From: Candidatus Burkholderia humilis
Lineage (GTDB): Bacteria; Pseudomonadota; Gammaproteobacteria; Burkholderiales; Burkholderiaceae
Assembly (NCBI GenBank): GCA_001184405.1
Contig: LFMX01000021.1
Coordinates: 1 to 64,000 of the forward strand
DNA length: 64,000 bases
Reading direction: 5' to 3'
Shown: positions 1-8,954 of the stretch, one piece after another
Position numbering within the stretch: the stretch's first letter is position 1
Layout: the number at the start of each line of letters is the position of its first letter
The notes under the pieces: generated by a model
Told to the model about the DNA's origin: nothing
The model's input: the letters and a program-made list of their open reading frames with translations, nothing else
The model's database searches: none
Position numbers and translations under genes: made by a program

Positions 1-108
1 CGTGGCAATCTTTTTACCGTCGAGCCGGGCGGACCACGTCGCCATCAACTCGCTGGCGGGCACGTCGCGGTCTTCGGCGTGTGTCTGATACACGTTGTGG
101 TCATTCAT
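1..108 (-). CDS. Unidentified protein, N-terminal part only (runs off the window)
   Basis: Reading leftward from an ATG at 108, 36 codons stay open to the window edge. The peptide begins MNDHNVYQTHAEDRD and continues with VPASELMATWSARLDGKK. A purine-rich AGGAG lies about 11 bases before the ATG, which supports this start. No family is recognised from this short hydrophilic piece and there is no signal peptide. It is divergent from the aldo/keto reductase gene that starts at 356, so the 250 bases between them should hold promoters for both. Confidence 0.45.
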   Translation of the reverse strand, partial: MNDHNVYQTHAEDRDVPASELMATWSARLDGKKIAT

Positions 109-355
109 TTCTGTCGATGCTCCTCGAGCGCCGAAGCGGCGTCGTATCAAAAGGTGGCGGCCGGCGACGTGCGCAGCGGCTTTTTTCAGTGAGTCGATAT
201 TAGGGGAGCGCGCAAACGAAAGTCTCGAAAAGGAGGCGGTTTCACCCTCAGTTCCGGCGTTGGCAAACGTGTGGCGAAAAGCCCGTTTCTGCATGGCGCT
301 GACGTCCAGCGTATGATTTTTTTCTCCGCTTCTCAATCTCTTTCACGGAGCAGAC

Positions 356-1306
356 ATGCAAAAACGCACTATCGGTACGTCGGACCTGAGCGTCGCGCCG
401 CTCGTTTTCGGTGGCAATGTCTTCGGCTGGACGGCCGACGAGCGCACGTCGTTTTCCATCCTCGACGCCTTCGTCGATCACGGCCTGAATTTCGTCGATA
501 CCGCCGACGTCTATTCCGCCTGGGTCGATGGCCATTCAGGCGGCGAGTCAGAAACGATCATCGGCAAATGGTTCAAGGAGAGCGGCAAGCGCGACAAGAT
601 CGTGCTCGCGACCAAGGTCGGCATGCTGAGCACGCGCGCGGGTTTGTCGGCGGCGAATATTGCGGCCGCCGTGGACGATTCGCTGCGCCGCCTGAAAACC
701 GATTACATCGACGTCTATTTCTCCCATTTCGACGACGACAAGACGCCGCTCGATGAAACGCTCAACGCGTATCAGAAGCTCATCAAGGCGGGCAAGGTGC
801 GGGTGATCGGCGCGTCGAATTATTCGGGCGAACGGCTGGCCGAGGCGCTGAAGGTATCGAAGGAAACGGGCTTGCCGGCGTATCAGATTCTTCAGCCGGA
901 GTACAACCTGTACGACCGCGAGGCGTATGAAACTGGGCTGGAGCCGGTGGTCGAAGCGAACAAGGTGTCGGTCGTCACGTATTACTCGCTCGCGAGCGGC
1001 TTTTTGTCGGGGAAATATCGCTCGAAGGCGGACGTGCAGGGCAAGGCGCGCGGCTCGAAAGTGGAGAATTATCTCGATGCGCGCGGCCTGAAAATCCTCG
1101 ATGCGCTCGATGAAGTCGCCAAACGCAACGACACGACGCCCGCGACCATCGCGCTGGCGTGGATCATCGCGCGGCCGAGCGTGACCGCGCCGATCGCGAG
1201 TGCGACATCGGTGAAGCAGCTCGAAAGCCTGGCGCTTGCCACGCGCCTTTCTCTTTCTGCCGATGACCTCAAAACCCTCGACGACGCCAGCGCGTGGCAG
1301 AAATAA
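356..1306 (+). CDS. Aldo/keto reductase
   Basis: The 316-residue protein has the layout of an NADPH-dependent aldo/keto reductase, a soluble TIM-barrel enzyme reducing aldehydes and ketones. Visible hallmarks are the N-terminal strand TSDLSVAPLVFGGNVFGW, the catalytic Asp/Tyr region FVDTADVYSAW, the catalytic lysine in IVLATKVGML, a catalytic-His segment DVYFSHFDDD, and the cofactor-binding end RPSVTAPIASATSVKQLE. Length is normal. GGAG lies about 10 bases before the ATG. It stands alone between divergent and unrelated genes, so its substrate cannot be guessed. It is one of the intact genes here, unlike the second aldo/keto reductase near 55 kb, which is frameshifted. Confidence 0.9.
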   Translation: MQKRTIGTSDLSVAPLVFGGNVFGWTADERTSFSILDAFVDHGLNFVDTADVYSAWVDGHSGGESETIIGKWFKESGKRDKIVLATKVGMLSTRAGLSAANIAAAVDDSLRRLKTDYIDVYFSHFDDDKTPLDETLNAYQKLIKAGKVRVIGASNYSGERLAEALKVSKETGLPAYQILQPEYNLYDREAYETGLEPVVEANKVSVVTYYSLASGFLSGKYRSKADVQGKARGSKVENYLDARGLKILDALDEVAKRNDTTPATIALAWIIARPSVTAPIASATSVKQLESLALATRLSLSADDLKTLDDASAWQK

Positions 1307-1342
1307 ATCTGCTGTATCAAGGAGTTGTGTTGTTTGCAGGTG

Positions 1343-1371
1343 TTGGCACGGGCGCGGTGTTCTGGTAGCAT
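1343..1371 (+). promoter_or_regulatory. Possible sigma-70 promoter upstream of rpsU
   Basis: TTGGCA (1343-1348) and TAGCAT (1366-1371) are separated by exactly 17 bases. This is the only good promoter-like pair I see in the 330-base gap 1307-1636, and it would give a 5' leader of about 260 bases before rpsU. The rest of the gap shows no convincing reading frame or RNA structure. The match could be chance. Confidence 0.35.
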
Positions 1372-1636
1372 CACACCCGAATCGAGAAATGTGTCCGATT
1401 TCTTGTCTTCGCCGCTGAAAATGACAAAGTCAAAAACCAGCAGCGAACAGCATCCGATGTGGGTATTCAAGCCGTTTTCCGAATGCGCGCGCCGCTCGAA
1501 AGCGGTGGAAACTCAACTCTCTCTTTTCCGGCCTCCGTGTCCGCTTTGCCTTGTCGGGCGGACAATCGGAGTGCCGGCGCGCGGGGCGTCAAACACGTTG
1601 CGCACTTAGAAATACGTTTAGCGAAACAGGATTGTC

Positions 1637-1824
1637 GTGACCACTATAACCCTCAAAGAAAACGAGCCGTTTGACGTCGCGATTCGTCGCTTCCGTCGCA
1701 CCATCGAAAAGAACGGCCTGATCGCGGAACTGCGCGAGCGTCAGTCGTACGAAAACGCAAGCGCAAGAAGGCAGCCGCTGTCGCGCGTCTGCGTAGCCAG
1801 ATGCTGCCCAAGAAGATGCGCTAA
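1637..1824 (+). pseudogene. rpsU: 30S ribosomal protein S21, frameshifted copy
   Basis: The first 38 codons from the GTG at 1637 encode a standard S21 start ([18 protein letters not shown], then [15 protein letters not shown]). The reading frame then goes wrong. The normal basic tail [18 protein letters not shown] and the end MLPKKMR with its TAA (1822-1824) are present in another frame. The family motif KPTA between SYE and VRKR is missing, and GTACGAAAA sits at the join. This fits loss of about 19 bases between two copies of that short repeat. S21 binds the 30S platform and helps initiation. Burkholderia genomes usually carry more than one rpsU, so loss of one copy may be tolerated. AGGA lies six bases before the start. 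Confidence 0.85.
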
Positions 1825-1870
1825 AGCGTTTTCGTCCGCGCCGGATCGCTTCGATTCTCGGCGCGGATGG

Positions 1871-1915
1871 CAAAACGGCGCGGTGCGACCCGTAAGGGCG
1901 CACCGCGCCGTTTTG
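1871..1915. terminator. Bidirectional hairpin terminator
   Basis: A perfect 17-base inverted repeat (1871-1887 with 1899-1915) with an 11-base loop ends in TTTTG on the plus strand and the same on the minus strand. It lies between the converging rpsU and the gene ending at 1927. Confidence 0.85.
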
Positions 1916-1926
1916 TGTGTGCGGTT

Positions 1927-2303
1927 TTAGACGAACGCGTGGCGCTTGCCGAGCGCCGCCAGCAAATGCGGCCATTCGTTGACGCCGGCGTCATCGTGAA
2001 TCTGCTCGAGTTCCATCAAGAGATCGATGATGTTCGGATCGTACGCATTCACATTCGATGCATACAGCGCGCGCAGCAATTTGCCGTCGTGTGCGTGCCG
2101 ATAATACGAAATCCCGACGCCTTCGAGATCCGCTTCGTAGACGTCGTCACGCACAAGCGAGCCGATGGCGCATTTGCGTCCGTGCGCGCCGCGCAGACGG
2201 CATGAGCCGTCGTTTCTTCCGATACCGCCTGCTGCGCCAGCAAATGCACGCTGACGCGCTCGTAGATGTCCTTCGGCATCAGCATGGTGATGGGGCTTAA
2301 CAT
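1927..2303 (-). pseudogene. Conserved small protein, paralogue of the next gene, frameshifted
   Basis: Two minus-strand frames together make one protein of about 125 residues: MLSPITMLMPKDIYERV and LLAQQAVSEETTAHAV in the first, then CAIGSLVRDDVYEADLEG and DPNIIDLLMELEQIHDD in the second. The switch is near 2185, where one C appears to be missing from a CC pair. Its sequence parallels the intact gene at 2319-2744 (a glycine-rich G..G..C.IGS/VGSF element, then V.I.Y/VPIRY and NVxDPNxxxLL), so the two are tandem paralogues. No function is known to me; proteins of this type are often small phage-like or accessory proteins. The ATG at 2303 follows a weak GGGTG element. Confidence 0.65.
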
Positions 2304-2318
2304 CGCGTCACCCGATCG

Positions 2319-2744
2319 TTACGCAGCCGTCTTGAGCAGATCGGCCGACAAGCCGAACTGACGCGCGATCGACGTCAGACGCTCGCGCCATTCCCACTTG
2401 CCGAAGACATCGTACACGTTTTGCAGGCACGACAGCAGCTCGACGGTATTGGGATCGAACACGTTGATGCGCGAGCGCAAGAGCGCGCGCTTGAGCGCCA
2501 CGACGCCGACATCCATATACGCCGGCACCTGTTCCGGCGGTTTGGCGATATATCGGATGGGCACCCCTTCCATCGCCGTGACGTAATCGCGCGGCTTGAT
2601 GAAGCTGCCGACCGGGCAGCCGCGGCAGTATCCGCGATACGCACCACCGCCATGCGGCAGCAAAGCGGCTTGACCCTGCACGAAAAGGTGCTGGACCGCG
2701 TTATTGAAAATCTCCTGATGAGTCAGGAAGTTCAGGCTTTTCAT
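2319..2744 (-). CDS. Conserved small cytoplasmic protein of unknown function
   Basis: The 141-residue protein starts MKSLNFLTHQEIFNNAV. The ATG at 2744 is chosen because GGGGGAAG lies directly upstream; a longer frame exists but lacks this site. A Gly/Cys-rich segment (YRGYCRGCPVGSFIKPRDY, about residues 40-58) could bind metal or form a turn, followed by a helical C-terminal half ending LSADLLKTAA. It is a full-length relative of the broken gene directly downstream (1927-2303), 15 bases away and likely cotranscribed. No signal peptide or membrane segment is present. The function is not recognised. Confidence 0.65.
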   Translation of the reverse strand: MKSLNFLTHQEIFNNAVQHLFVQGQAALLPHGGGAYRGYCRGCPVGSFIKPRDYVTAMEGVPIRYIAKPPEQVPAYMDVGVVALKRALLRSRINVFDPNTVELLSCLQNVYDVFGKWEWRERLTSIARQFGLSADLLKTAA

Positions 2745-3178
2745 CGTCTTCCCCCTGCGCCCCTGCGCAGGGGCCATGCGTTAAAAGTACGAGCAACCAG
2801 TTTTGCGGCGCCGGACGCCGTCGTGGGCCGGCGATCCGGATACTGCTGTCGAGCATGTTGGTTTTCCCGGCCTGGACGCTCGGTCTCATGGCGTCCTGAT
2901 GCTCGCGACGGTCAGCTCACCCCTGTTTACGACCCGCACACATTATTTATAACGGTTCGGCTCGGTAAAAAAGTGTGGCATCGCACGCGAGGACGCCATT
3001 CTTACACGTTGCACACGATCGTGCAGTGCGACAACGGCATCGGAAACCATTGTTCCACAAGGATTTCGCCATGCTCCACTGCAAAAAAAACCGCTCTGAG
3101 TCAGGATTTACCCTGTGCGGTCATTTTTGCGCTCGTAAATGTTGCCAAAAGGCAAAATCTTTCCGAATGGGATCAGTC
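2745..3178. other. Gap without a recognisable gene
   Basis: This 434-base stretch lies between the divergently read small gene (start 2744) and the end of the broken tag gene (3179). Several frames are open, but none has a plausible start, codon pattern and family resemblance together. It contains an A8 run (about 3083-3090) and GC-poor patches, so it may be promoter DNA for the gene at 2744 plus decayed sequence. Confidence 0.4.
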
Positions 3179-3787
3179 TCAAGCTTCATCCTTCGGCGAC
3201 GTTTTGCGCTTCGTCTTACGTTTTTTGACGCGCGCCGAACAATGGCAGCGTGGTCGTTGACCATGCCGGTTGCCTGCATGAACGCGTAACAGATGGTCGT
3301 GCCGACGAATTTGCAGCCGTACTTCTTGAGCGCTTTCGAGAGGGCGTCCGATTCCGGCGTGGAAGCGGGCGTGGGATTGTCCGCGTCGCGCAGCGTGTCG
3401 ATGGTCTCATCGCCGACGAACGACCAGACGAAGCTCGCGAACGAGCCGTGTTCCTTTTGAATCAGCTTCACGGCGCGCGCGTTCGCTACCGCGGATTCGA
3501 TCTTCATCCGATTACGCACGATGCGCGCGTCGCCCACACATCGCTCGATGTCTTTCTCCGTGAAGCGCGCCACCTTGTCGATGTCGAAGCCCTTGAACAA
3601 CGCGCGATAACCCTCGCGTTTGTTGAGAATCGTCGACCACGACAAGCCGGCCTGTGCGCCCTCCAGCACCAGCGTTTCGAACAGATGCTGATCGTCGCGC
3701 GACGGCACACCCCCATTCGGTGTCGTGGTAATGGATCATCGCGTCGGTGGTGGCCCAGGCGCAGCAGGTGGTATCGGTGTCGGTCAT
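3179..3787 (-). pseudogene. tag: DNA-3-methyladenine glycosylase I, two frameshifts
   Basis: Tag removes 3-methyladenine from alkylated DNA. The start MTDTDTTCCAWATTDAM with HYHDTEWG carries the N-terminal zinc-ligand Cys and His. A five-G run near 3712 (four expected) shifts the frame, and the body continues elsewhere with SRDDQHLFETLVLEGAQAG, LSW and KFVGTTICYAFMQATGMV. After NDH, which holds the C-terminal zinc His, the frame shifts again near 3260. The expected Cys-containing end (CHCSARVKKRKTKRK and TSPKDEA then TGA at 3179) lies in the alternative frame. With both lesions no active enzyme is expected. Confidence 0.85.
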
Positions 3788-3898
3788 GGCGTGTTCTCGG
3801 TATTCAGGTCGCGACCAGCATAGCGGAACATCGGCGCGTTGCCACTTCGGCCATTCGGCTAATTGGCGCGCGTCGCGCTCGCCGGTAAGCTTGCGGCC

Positions 3899-4803
3899 AT
3901 GACTCTTTCCACGAACACACAATCAAGGCTTCCTGCTCGGCGTCGATGGCGGCGGAAGCGGTACGCGCGTGATTCTTGCGGACGCGCACGGCGTCGAACT
4001 GGCGCGCGCGAACGGCGGTCCTTCGGGACTGGGGCTGGGCGTCGAACGTGCGTGGGCATCGATCGGCGACGCATGCGCGCGCGTGTTTCAGGCCGCCGAC
4101 ATCGTTTTCGATTGGCGCGCGTGCGCGCTTGGCTGCGGACTCACGGGCGTGAACAACGCGGATTGGTGCCGGGTTTCTCGCCTAGGCGCCTGACGTGCGC
4201 GCGCTTGCCGTCGAAAGCGATTCCTACACGACCGTGCTCGGCGCGCACGGCGGCGAGGCGGGCGTGATCGTCACGCTGGGCACGGGGAGCATCGCGGCAG
4301 CGCTGGATGCCAACGGCGTCTGCGGCATTTCGGGCGGCTACGGCTTTCCGAGCGGCGACGAAGCGAGCGGCGCGTGGCTCGGCTTGCGCGCGGCGGTGCA
4401 TCTGCAACGCTTGCTCGACGCGCGCCTGCCCGAAGACGACTGGTCGCGCGAACTGCTGGCGAAAACCGGCGCGACGGATCGCGACAGTCTCGTCGTCTGG
4501 CTGTGCAATGCTAATCAGACGGCTTATGCCACGCTCGCGCCAACGGTGTTCGAATTCCGCGATCCTCCCGCGGCGGCGCGCTTGCTTCAGCAGGCGGGCG
4601 AGGAAATCGAACTGCTCGTCGCGGCGCTTGATCCGGCGGGCGACTATCCCGTCGCGCTGTGCGGCGGACTGGCCGCGCCCTACGAACCCTTCGTTCCGAT
4701 ATCCGTGCGCGAACGCCTGCGCGCGTCGAAAGCCGATTCGGCCGCGGGCGCGCTGGAACTGGCGCGGCGCGCGGCATCGGGCATGCGGAAAGAGCCGCGC
4801 TAA
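3899..4803 (+). pseudogene. BadF/BadG/BcrA-type ATPase (N-acetylglucosamine kinase-like), frameshifted
   Basis: Pieces in different frames give a protein of about 300 residues of the ASKHA sugar-kinase fold. The phosphate-1 loop LLGVDGGGSGTRV lies near 3935-3975, then GCGLTGVNNADW near 4130-4165, GVIVTLGTGSIAAALD (phosphate-2) near 4264-4311 and VALCGGLAAPYEPF (adenosine motif) near 4651-4692. The ATG at 3899 is one frame off the P-loop, so a shift occurs within the first ten codons. A second shift lies near 4175-4190, where TGA (4191-4193) closes the first part. The likely role was phosphorylation of amino sugars from peptidoglycan or chitin turnover. The 609-base second part keeps a long open frame but lacks the ATP-binding start. 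Confidence 0.75.
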
Positions 4804-4834
4804 AATATTCCGCTTTCGCTCAGACAGGGCAGTC

Positions 4835-5661
4835 ATGTACTCGGTCATCGCTACAGATCTCGACGGTACGCTTCTTCACAGCGACCACACGCTCGATCCC
4901 TTCACCGCCCAGACACTGCGCACCGTCGCGGCGCGCGGCGTGCTGGTCATCATCGCGACGGGGCGGCATTATCGCGATGTCGCCGGCATTCGCGATCTGC
5001 TCGGCATCGATGCTTACCTGATTACGTCGAACGGCGCGCGCGTGCATGTGCCCGGCGATCAATGCGTTTATTCGCGCAATCTCGATCCCGCCGCCGTGCG
5101 CCGTCTCGTGCAGCCGTATCTGGCGGGCGGCAACGGACGCGTGATCGTCAATCTGTTCGCCGATGACGCGTGGCTGATCGACCGTCATGCGCCGGAATTG
5201 CTGGTGTTTCATCAGGACTCCGGCTCAAATACGAAGTGATGGATTTGCGCGAGCACGACGGCGAGAACATCGCGAAGGTGCTGTATATCGGCGAACCGGA
5301 GGATTTGAAGGAAACGGCCGCGAATCTCGAGCGCGAATTCGGCGATTCGTTGTACGTCACGTATTCGCTGCCGGATTGTCTGGAAGTGATGACGTCGGAT
5401 GTATCGAAAGGCCGTGCGCTGCGTTTCGTGCTCGACCGGCTCGATGCCGATTCGGCGCAGTGCGTCGCGTTCGGCGACAACATGAACGACATCGATCTGC
5501 TGGAAACGGCGGGGCATCGGTTCATGATGAACAACGCCAATCCCGATCTCATCAAGCGCCTGCCGAACGTGCCGCGCATCGGCAATAACTTCGAGGTGGG
5601 CGTCGCGCACCAGATTCGCAAGCTGTTCGATATTCAGGACGATCTCGCGCCGACCAAATAA
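4835..5661 (+). pseudogene. Cof-type HAD-IIB phosphatase, one-base deletion
   Basis: The protein starts MYSVIATDLDGTLLHSD, which holds the nucleophile Asp motif DxDGT of HAD hydrolases. The C-terminal part has the metal-binding GDNMNDIDLLE. These enzymes dephosphorylate sugar phosphates or cofactors such as FMN and PLP. The two halves lie in different frames. Near 5222 the sequence reads GGCTCAAATAC where GGCTTCAAATAC would keep the frame, so one T is lost and translation stops after HQDSGSNTK. Without that loss the protein would be 275 residues, a normal length. The gene follows the broken kinase by 31 bases and may have been in its operon. Confidence 0.85.
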
Positions 5662-5664
5662 GAC

Positions 5665-5699
5665 GATGGCGGTTCGGTTTGCACCGGATCGCCATTTTT
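5665..5699 (+). terminator. Hairpin terminator after the HAD gene
   Basis: ATGGCG pairs with CGCCAT around an inner TTCGGT/ACCGGA stem with G-U pairs, and TTTTTC follows directly. It starts four bases after the HAD stop codon. Confidence 0.6.
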
Positions 5700-5709
5700 C
5701 TACACACGT

Positions 5710-5949
5710 TTAACCGCGATGATTCCAGCCGTCGTGGCCGCCGTGATTCCAGCCTGCGCGGTTCCTCGTGACGCCAGTACGGTGCGCTATAAACCGGCGC
5801 CGCCGGACGCACATACACCGGAGCCGGCGCCGCATAAGCCGGCGCACCGAGCGATACGCCGATGTGAACGCGCTGTGAGCCTGAGCCGCGCCGACCGCAC
5901 AAATCGCAAGACCGGCCGCAACGAGCATATGGGTAACGATGCGTTTCAT
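5710..5949 (-). pseudogene. Small exported protein, two frameshifts
   Basis: The ATG at 5949 follows AAGGAGAAAACA and opens a signal peptide (MKRIVTHMLVAAGLAICA, cleavage after AQA). The mature part, rich in Pro, Ala and Tyr (HIGVSLGAPAYAAPAP, VYVRPAAPVYSAPYW), lies in a second frame. The end AGWNHGGHDGWNHRG and the TAA at 5710 return to the first frame. Two small indels therefore scramble the middle while the frame of both ends agrees. The actual open frame yields an arginine-rich middle that looks unnatural. It is likely a small periplasmic or surface protein; the family is not certain. Confidence 0.65.
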
Positions 5950-6182
5950 TGTTTTCTCCTTGAAGGAGACGTATGTCGCATGAGTTCAATGTAAGCGCCC
6001 GCTGTCTTACACGCTTCGACGACTTGTTACTGTATTTAAGCCGGGCGTAAGGAAGGAAAAATGCACACTAGCCTTATGTGACGGCGCTTGCAGACTGGTT
6101 TGCAAGACTCGTTGCCGAAATCATAAGCAGGCTTGGTAATTGGCCATTACATTTTTTAATCTGATGACGCCTTGTGGCGTCG

Positions 6183-6965
6183 TTAAAAAGCAAAACGGGC
6201 GCTCGAAAGCGCCCGTTTTTTTTGAGACCGAAGCGGATAACGCGCGGCGATTACGCCAGACGCGCCTTCACTGCTTCGCGCGTGAGGCTCGGATACAACA
6301 CCGGCGATGATCGCGCCGACGAGCGGTGCAATCCAGAACAGCCACAGCTGATCCAGCGCCCAGCCGCCGACGAAGAACGCCGGGCCGGTCGAGCGAGCCG
6401 GGTTCACCGACGTGTTCGTAACCGGAATCGAGATTAGGTGGATGAGCGTCAGGCACAGGCCGATGGCGATCGGCGCGAAGCCGCGCGGTGCGCGGTCATC
6501 GGTGGCGCCGAGGATCACGAACACGAAGAAGAACGTCATGACGATTTCGCAGACGAGCGCGGCCATCATCGAATAGCCGCCCGGCGAGCGTCCGCCGAAG
6601 CCGTTTGCCGCAAAGCCGCTCGCGACGAGATCGAAGCCCGGCGCGCCCGCCGCGATCAGCGACAGCACCCATGCGCCCAGCGTCGTGCCGATCACTTGCG
6701 CGATGACGTACGGTGCGAGATCGTGAACCGGGAAACGGCCTGCGACCGTCAAACCGATGCTGACCGCCGGATTCAGATGGCAACCGGACACGTGTCCGAT
6801 AGCGAACGCCATTGTGAGCACGGTCAGACCGAACGCCAGCGAAACGCCGGCCAGGCCGATACCGACGTGAGGAAACGCCGCTGCGAGCACGGCGCTTCCG
6901 CAACTGCCCAGCACGAGCCAGAAAGTACCGAAAATTTCAGCGCCGAGACGCTTGGACAAATGCAT
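6183..6965 (-). CDS. aqpZ: Aquaporin Z, C-terminus replaced by a frameshift
   Basis: This is a six-helix water channel with both pore-lining NPA boxes: [12 protein letters not shown] in the first half-helix and [13 protein letters not shown] in the second. All membrane segments appear intact up to [14 protein letters not shown]. After that the frame slips near 6297. The expected end [15 protein letters not shown] with a TAA at 6251-6253 is readable one frame over, and GTTGTAT lacks one base. The actual frame adds a hydrophilic tail ([17 protein letters not shown]) running to 6183 through its own terminator. The pore could still work, because only the cytoplasmic tail changes. The first half-helix reads SGCH rather than the usual SGGH. 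Confidence 0.85.
   Translation of the reverse strand: MHLSKRLGAEIFGTFWLVLGSCGSAVLAAAFPHVGIGLAGVSLAFGLTVLTMAFAIGHVSGCHLNPAVSIGLTVAGRFPVHDLAPYVIAQVIGTTLGAWVLSLIAAGAPGFDLVASGFAANGFGGRSPGGYSMMAALVCEIVMTFFFVFVILGATDDRAPRGFAPIAIGLCLTLIHLISIPVTNTSVNPARSTGPAFFVGGWALDQLWLFWIAPLVGAIIAGVVSEPHARSSEGASGVIAARYPLRSQKKRALSSARFAF
6192..6223. terminator. Hairpin terminator beside aqpZ
   Basis: AAAACGGGCGCT (6192-6203) and AGCGCCCGTTTT (6208-6219) form a 12-base stem with a CGAA tetraloop and T runs on both strands. It would end aqpZ transcripts coming from the right. Confidence 0.85.
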
Positions 6966-7185
6966 GATCCTGCCTATGAAAAGTTAAGAACGACTGTTGA
7001 TCCGACACAAGAACGCCTTGCATCGTGCGGAGCGCAGTGTAAAGGCGGCTCTTTTTGCAAAGTGTCAAAAATGGTCGATCAGCGCTCAAAGCGGCGGGAT
7101 AACACAGAAACTTCGGATTATTCCTGCGCGAAACTTTCAAGAAATGCGGCAGGCGCAACGATCGCCCGGTTGAAATCGATGGACG

Positions 7186-7215
7186 AAAAAAACCGCCCGA
7201 ACAGGGCGGCTTTTG
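7186..7215 (-). terminator. Hairpin terminator after the glycosyltransferase gene
   Basis: On the minus strand AAAAGCCGCCC, a short loop and GGGCGGTTTTTTT form a GC stem with a T run, starting 24 bases after the stop codon at 7239. Confidence 0.8.
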
Positions 7216-7238
7216 CGTTGCGGACGAAGCTCAGGCGA

Positions 7239-8300
7239 TCAGCCCACGACCTGACGCAGCACAGGACGCTTGGCGGCTTGCAGCATCGACGTGTAGGTAT
7301 CGACGTAGTTCTGCGCCATCGTTTTCGAGCTGAAGCGGCGTTCGAACTGCGCGCGGATTTCCGTGCAGTTGAGTTCATCAAGACGATGCAGCGCGTCCAC
7401 CGCGCCCGGCACGTCTTCGCAGATAAAGCCGGTCACACCGTGATCGATCACTTCCGGCACCGAACCGCGATTGAACGCGATCACCGGCGTGTCACATGCC
7501 ATCGCTTCGATCATGACGAGGCCGAACGGCTCGTTCCAGTCGATCGGGAACAGCAGTGCCTTCGCGCCCGACAGGAACTCCGGCTTTTGCACTTCGTTGA
7601 TTTCGCCTATGAATTCGACATGCGCCTGCGACAGCAGCGGCTCTATCGTCGACTTGAAGTATTCCTGGTCGACCTTGTCCACCTTCGCCGCGATCTTCAG
7701 CGGCAAACCGCTTTGCGCCGCAATTTTGATGGCCAGATCCGCGCGCTTTTCCGGGCAGATACGGCCGAGGAACGCCAGATATTCCGGCTTCTTGTCCGTC
7801 TTTGGCGTCAGCAATTCGTTCGGCAGGCCGTGGTAGACCGTGTTCAACCAGTTCGCCTGCGGCAGCGGTCCACGCTGATTGTCCGAAATCGAGATGACGT
7901 TCGCCTTCGTGAACGTGTTGAAGATCGGTTGCAGTTCCGGCAGATCGAGACGGCCGTGCAGCGTCGTGACGAACGGCGTGTCCATCTGCGTGAACAGCGG
8001 GAACGGCATGTAGTCGAGGTGGAAGTGCAGCACATCGAACTCATGCGCGCGGCGGCGTACGGTTTCGAGCAGCAGCATGTGCGGCGCGAGCGCGTCGCGC
8101 ACGGTCGGGTCCAGACGCAGGGCGCGCGGCCACGCCGCTTCGAGGTTCGCCTTGGTTTGCGAATCGCCGCTTGCGAACAGGGTTACATCGTGGCCGAGGT
8201 CGACGAGCGCATCGGTCAGATAAGACACGACGCGTTCAGTGCCGCCGTAAAACTTCGGAGGAACTGCTTCGTGCAACGGTGCAATTTGTGCGATTCGCAT
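7239..8300 (-). CDS. Glycosyltransferase family 4
   Basis: The 353-residue GT-B fold glycosyltransferase starts MRIAQIAPLHEAVPPKFYGG, carrying the N-terminal nucleotide-sugar domain entrance GGTERVVSYLTDALVDLGH. The C-terminal domain has LAFLGRICPEKRADLAI and the donor-binding ExxxxxxxE element EPFGLVMIEAMACDTPVIA, followed by NRGSVPEVI. The ATG at 8300 is preferred over an upstream in-frame start because GGAGAG lies eight bases before it. It is intact and divergent from the flagellar regulator remnant. The same neighbour is usual beside flhDC in Burkholderia. The acceptor is unknown; surface glycan or LPS modification is a reasonable guess. Confidence 0.85.
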   Translation of the reverse strand: MRIAQIAPLHEAVPPKFYGGTERVVSYLTDALVDLGHDVTLFASGDSQTKANLEAAWPRALRLDPTVRDALAPHMLLLETVRRRAHEFDVLHFHLDYMPFPLFTQMDTPFVTTLHGRLDLPELQPIFNTFTKANVISISDNQRGPLPQANWLNTVYHGLPNELLTPKTDKKPEYLAFLGRICPEKRADLAIKIAAQSGLPLKIAAKVDKVDQEYFKSTIEPLLSQAHVEFIGEINEVQKPEFLSGAKALLFPIDWNEPFGLVMIEAMACDTPVIAFNRGSVPEVIDHGVTGFICEDVPGAVDALHRLDELNCTEIRAQFERRFSSKTMAQNYVDTYTSMLQAAKRPVLRQVVG

Positions 8301-8954
8301 AACGTGACTCTCCATTTTTGGTTGGGCATTGCAGTCACGCTCCGGTCGAGCGCTCAACACTGCCATTCGGGCGGGCTGCGTGGTGTCGCGTGGTCTTCGC
8401 TATGCCGCCCGAGATCGGCCCGGAAAAACGAAATGATCGCGACCGGGTTATCCCTTAATCGTCATTATCGGGATCGACAGCGGCATTTCACGTCATTTTT
8501 CAATCGCTTATCGTTGTTACAGCGCGAAACAACTGCTGTTACGAAGTCAAAAATTGCATCGAATTCCGCGATGTAGAACGATATGAAGTGTCGAACGCGC
8601 CGCAGTCAGTGCTTTAGCAATCGTCGCGCCTGAGCGGATCGCTCGATGGCGCGTGCGCTGGCGCACCGCGCAGCGGCCCGTGCAGCGGGCAGAATTTCGG
8701 CTGCCACTATTAAGTCAGACGAATAGACGCTGTTATTTCAGATCAGCTAATGCGCACCTTCACGTAAGAAATATTCCTACACGAATTGACGTGTTTATCC
8801 GGCACGAATTCGGCATCTTTGTCCGATAGGCACGGCCGCGAGCCTCGTCCACAATCGGGTCGACACTACGAGCGGGACCGGAACGCCATCGAAAGGCGAA
8901 GCCGAGCAAACGTTTCCCGCAGGCCTGACCAGCTACGACTCGATTCGGGGAAAA
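8301..8954. other. Long regulatory gap between the glycosyltransferase and flhD start
   Basis: No supported gene lies in these 654 bases. In related genomes this interval carries the promoter and leader of flhDC and the divergent glycosyltransferase promoter. An AT-richer patch at about 8700-8800 (TAAGAAATATTCCTACACG) looks like promoter or operator DNA. With flhD and flhC deleted its flagellar role would be void. Confidence 0.5.

Noticed and set aside
6438-8576. Very long plus-strand open frame of about 700 codons across aqpZ and the glycosyltransferase
   Set aside because: It is the antisense shadow of two real minus-strand genes in GC-rich DNA, with Arg/His-rich composition and no domain pattern.
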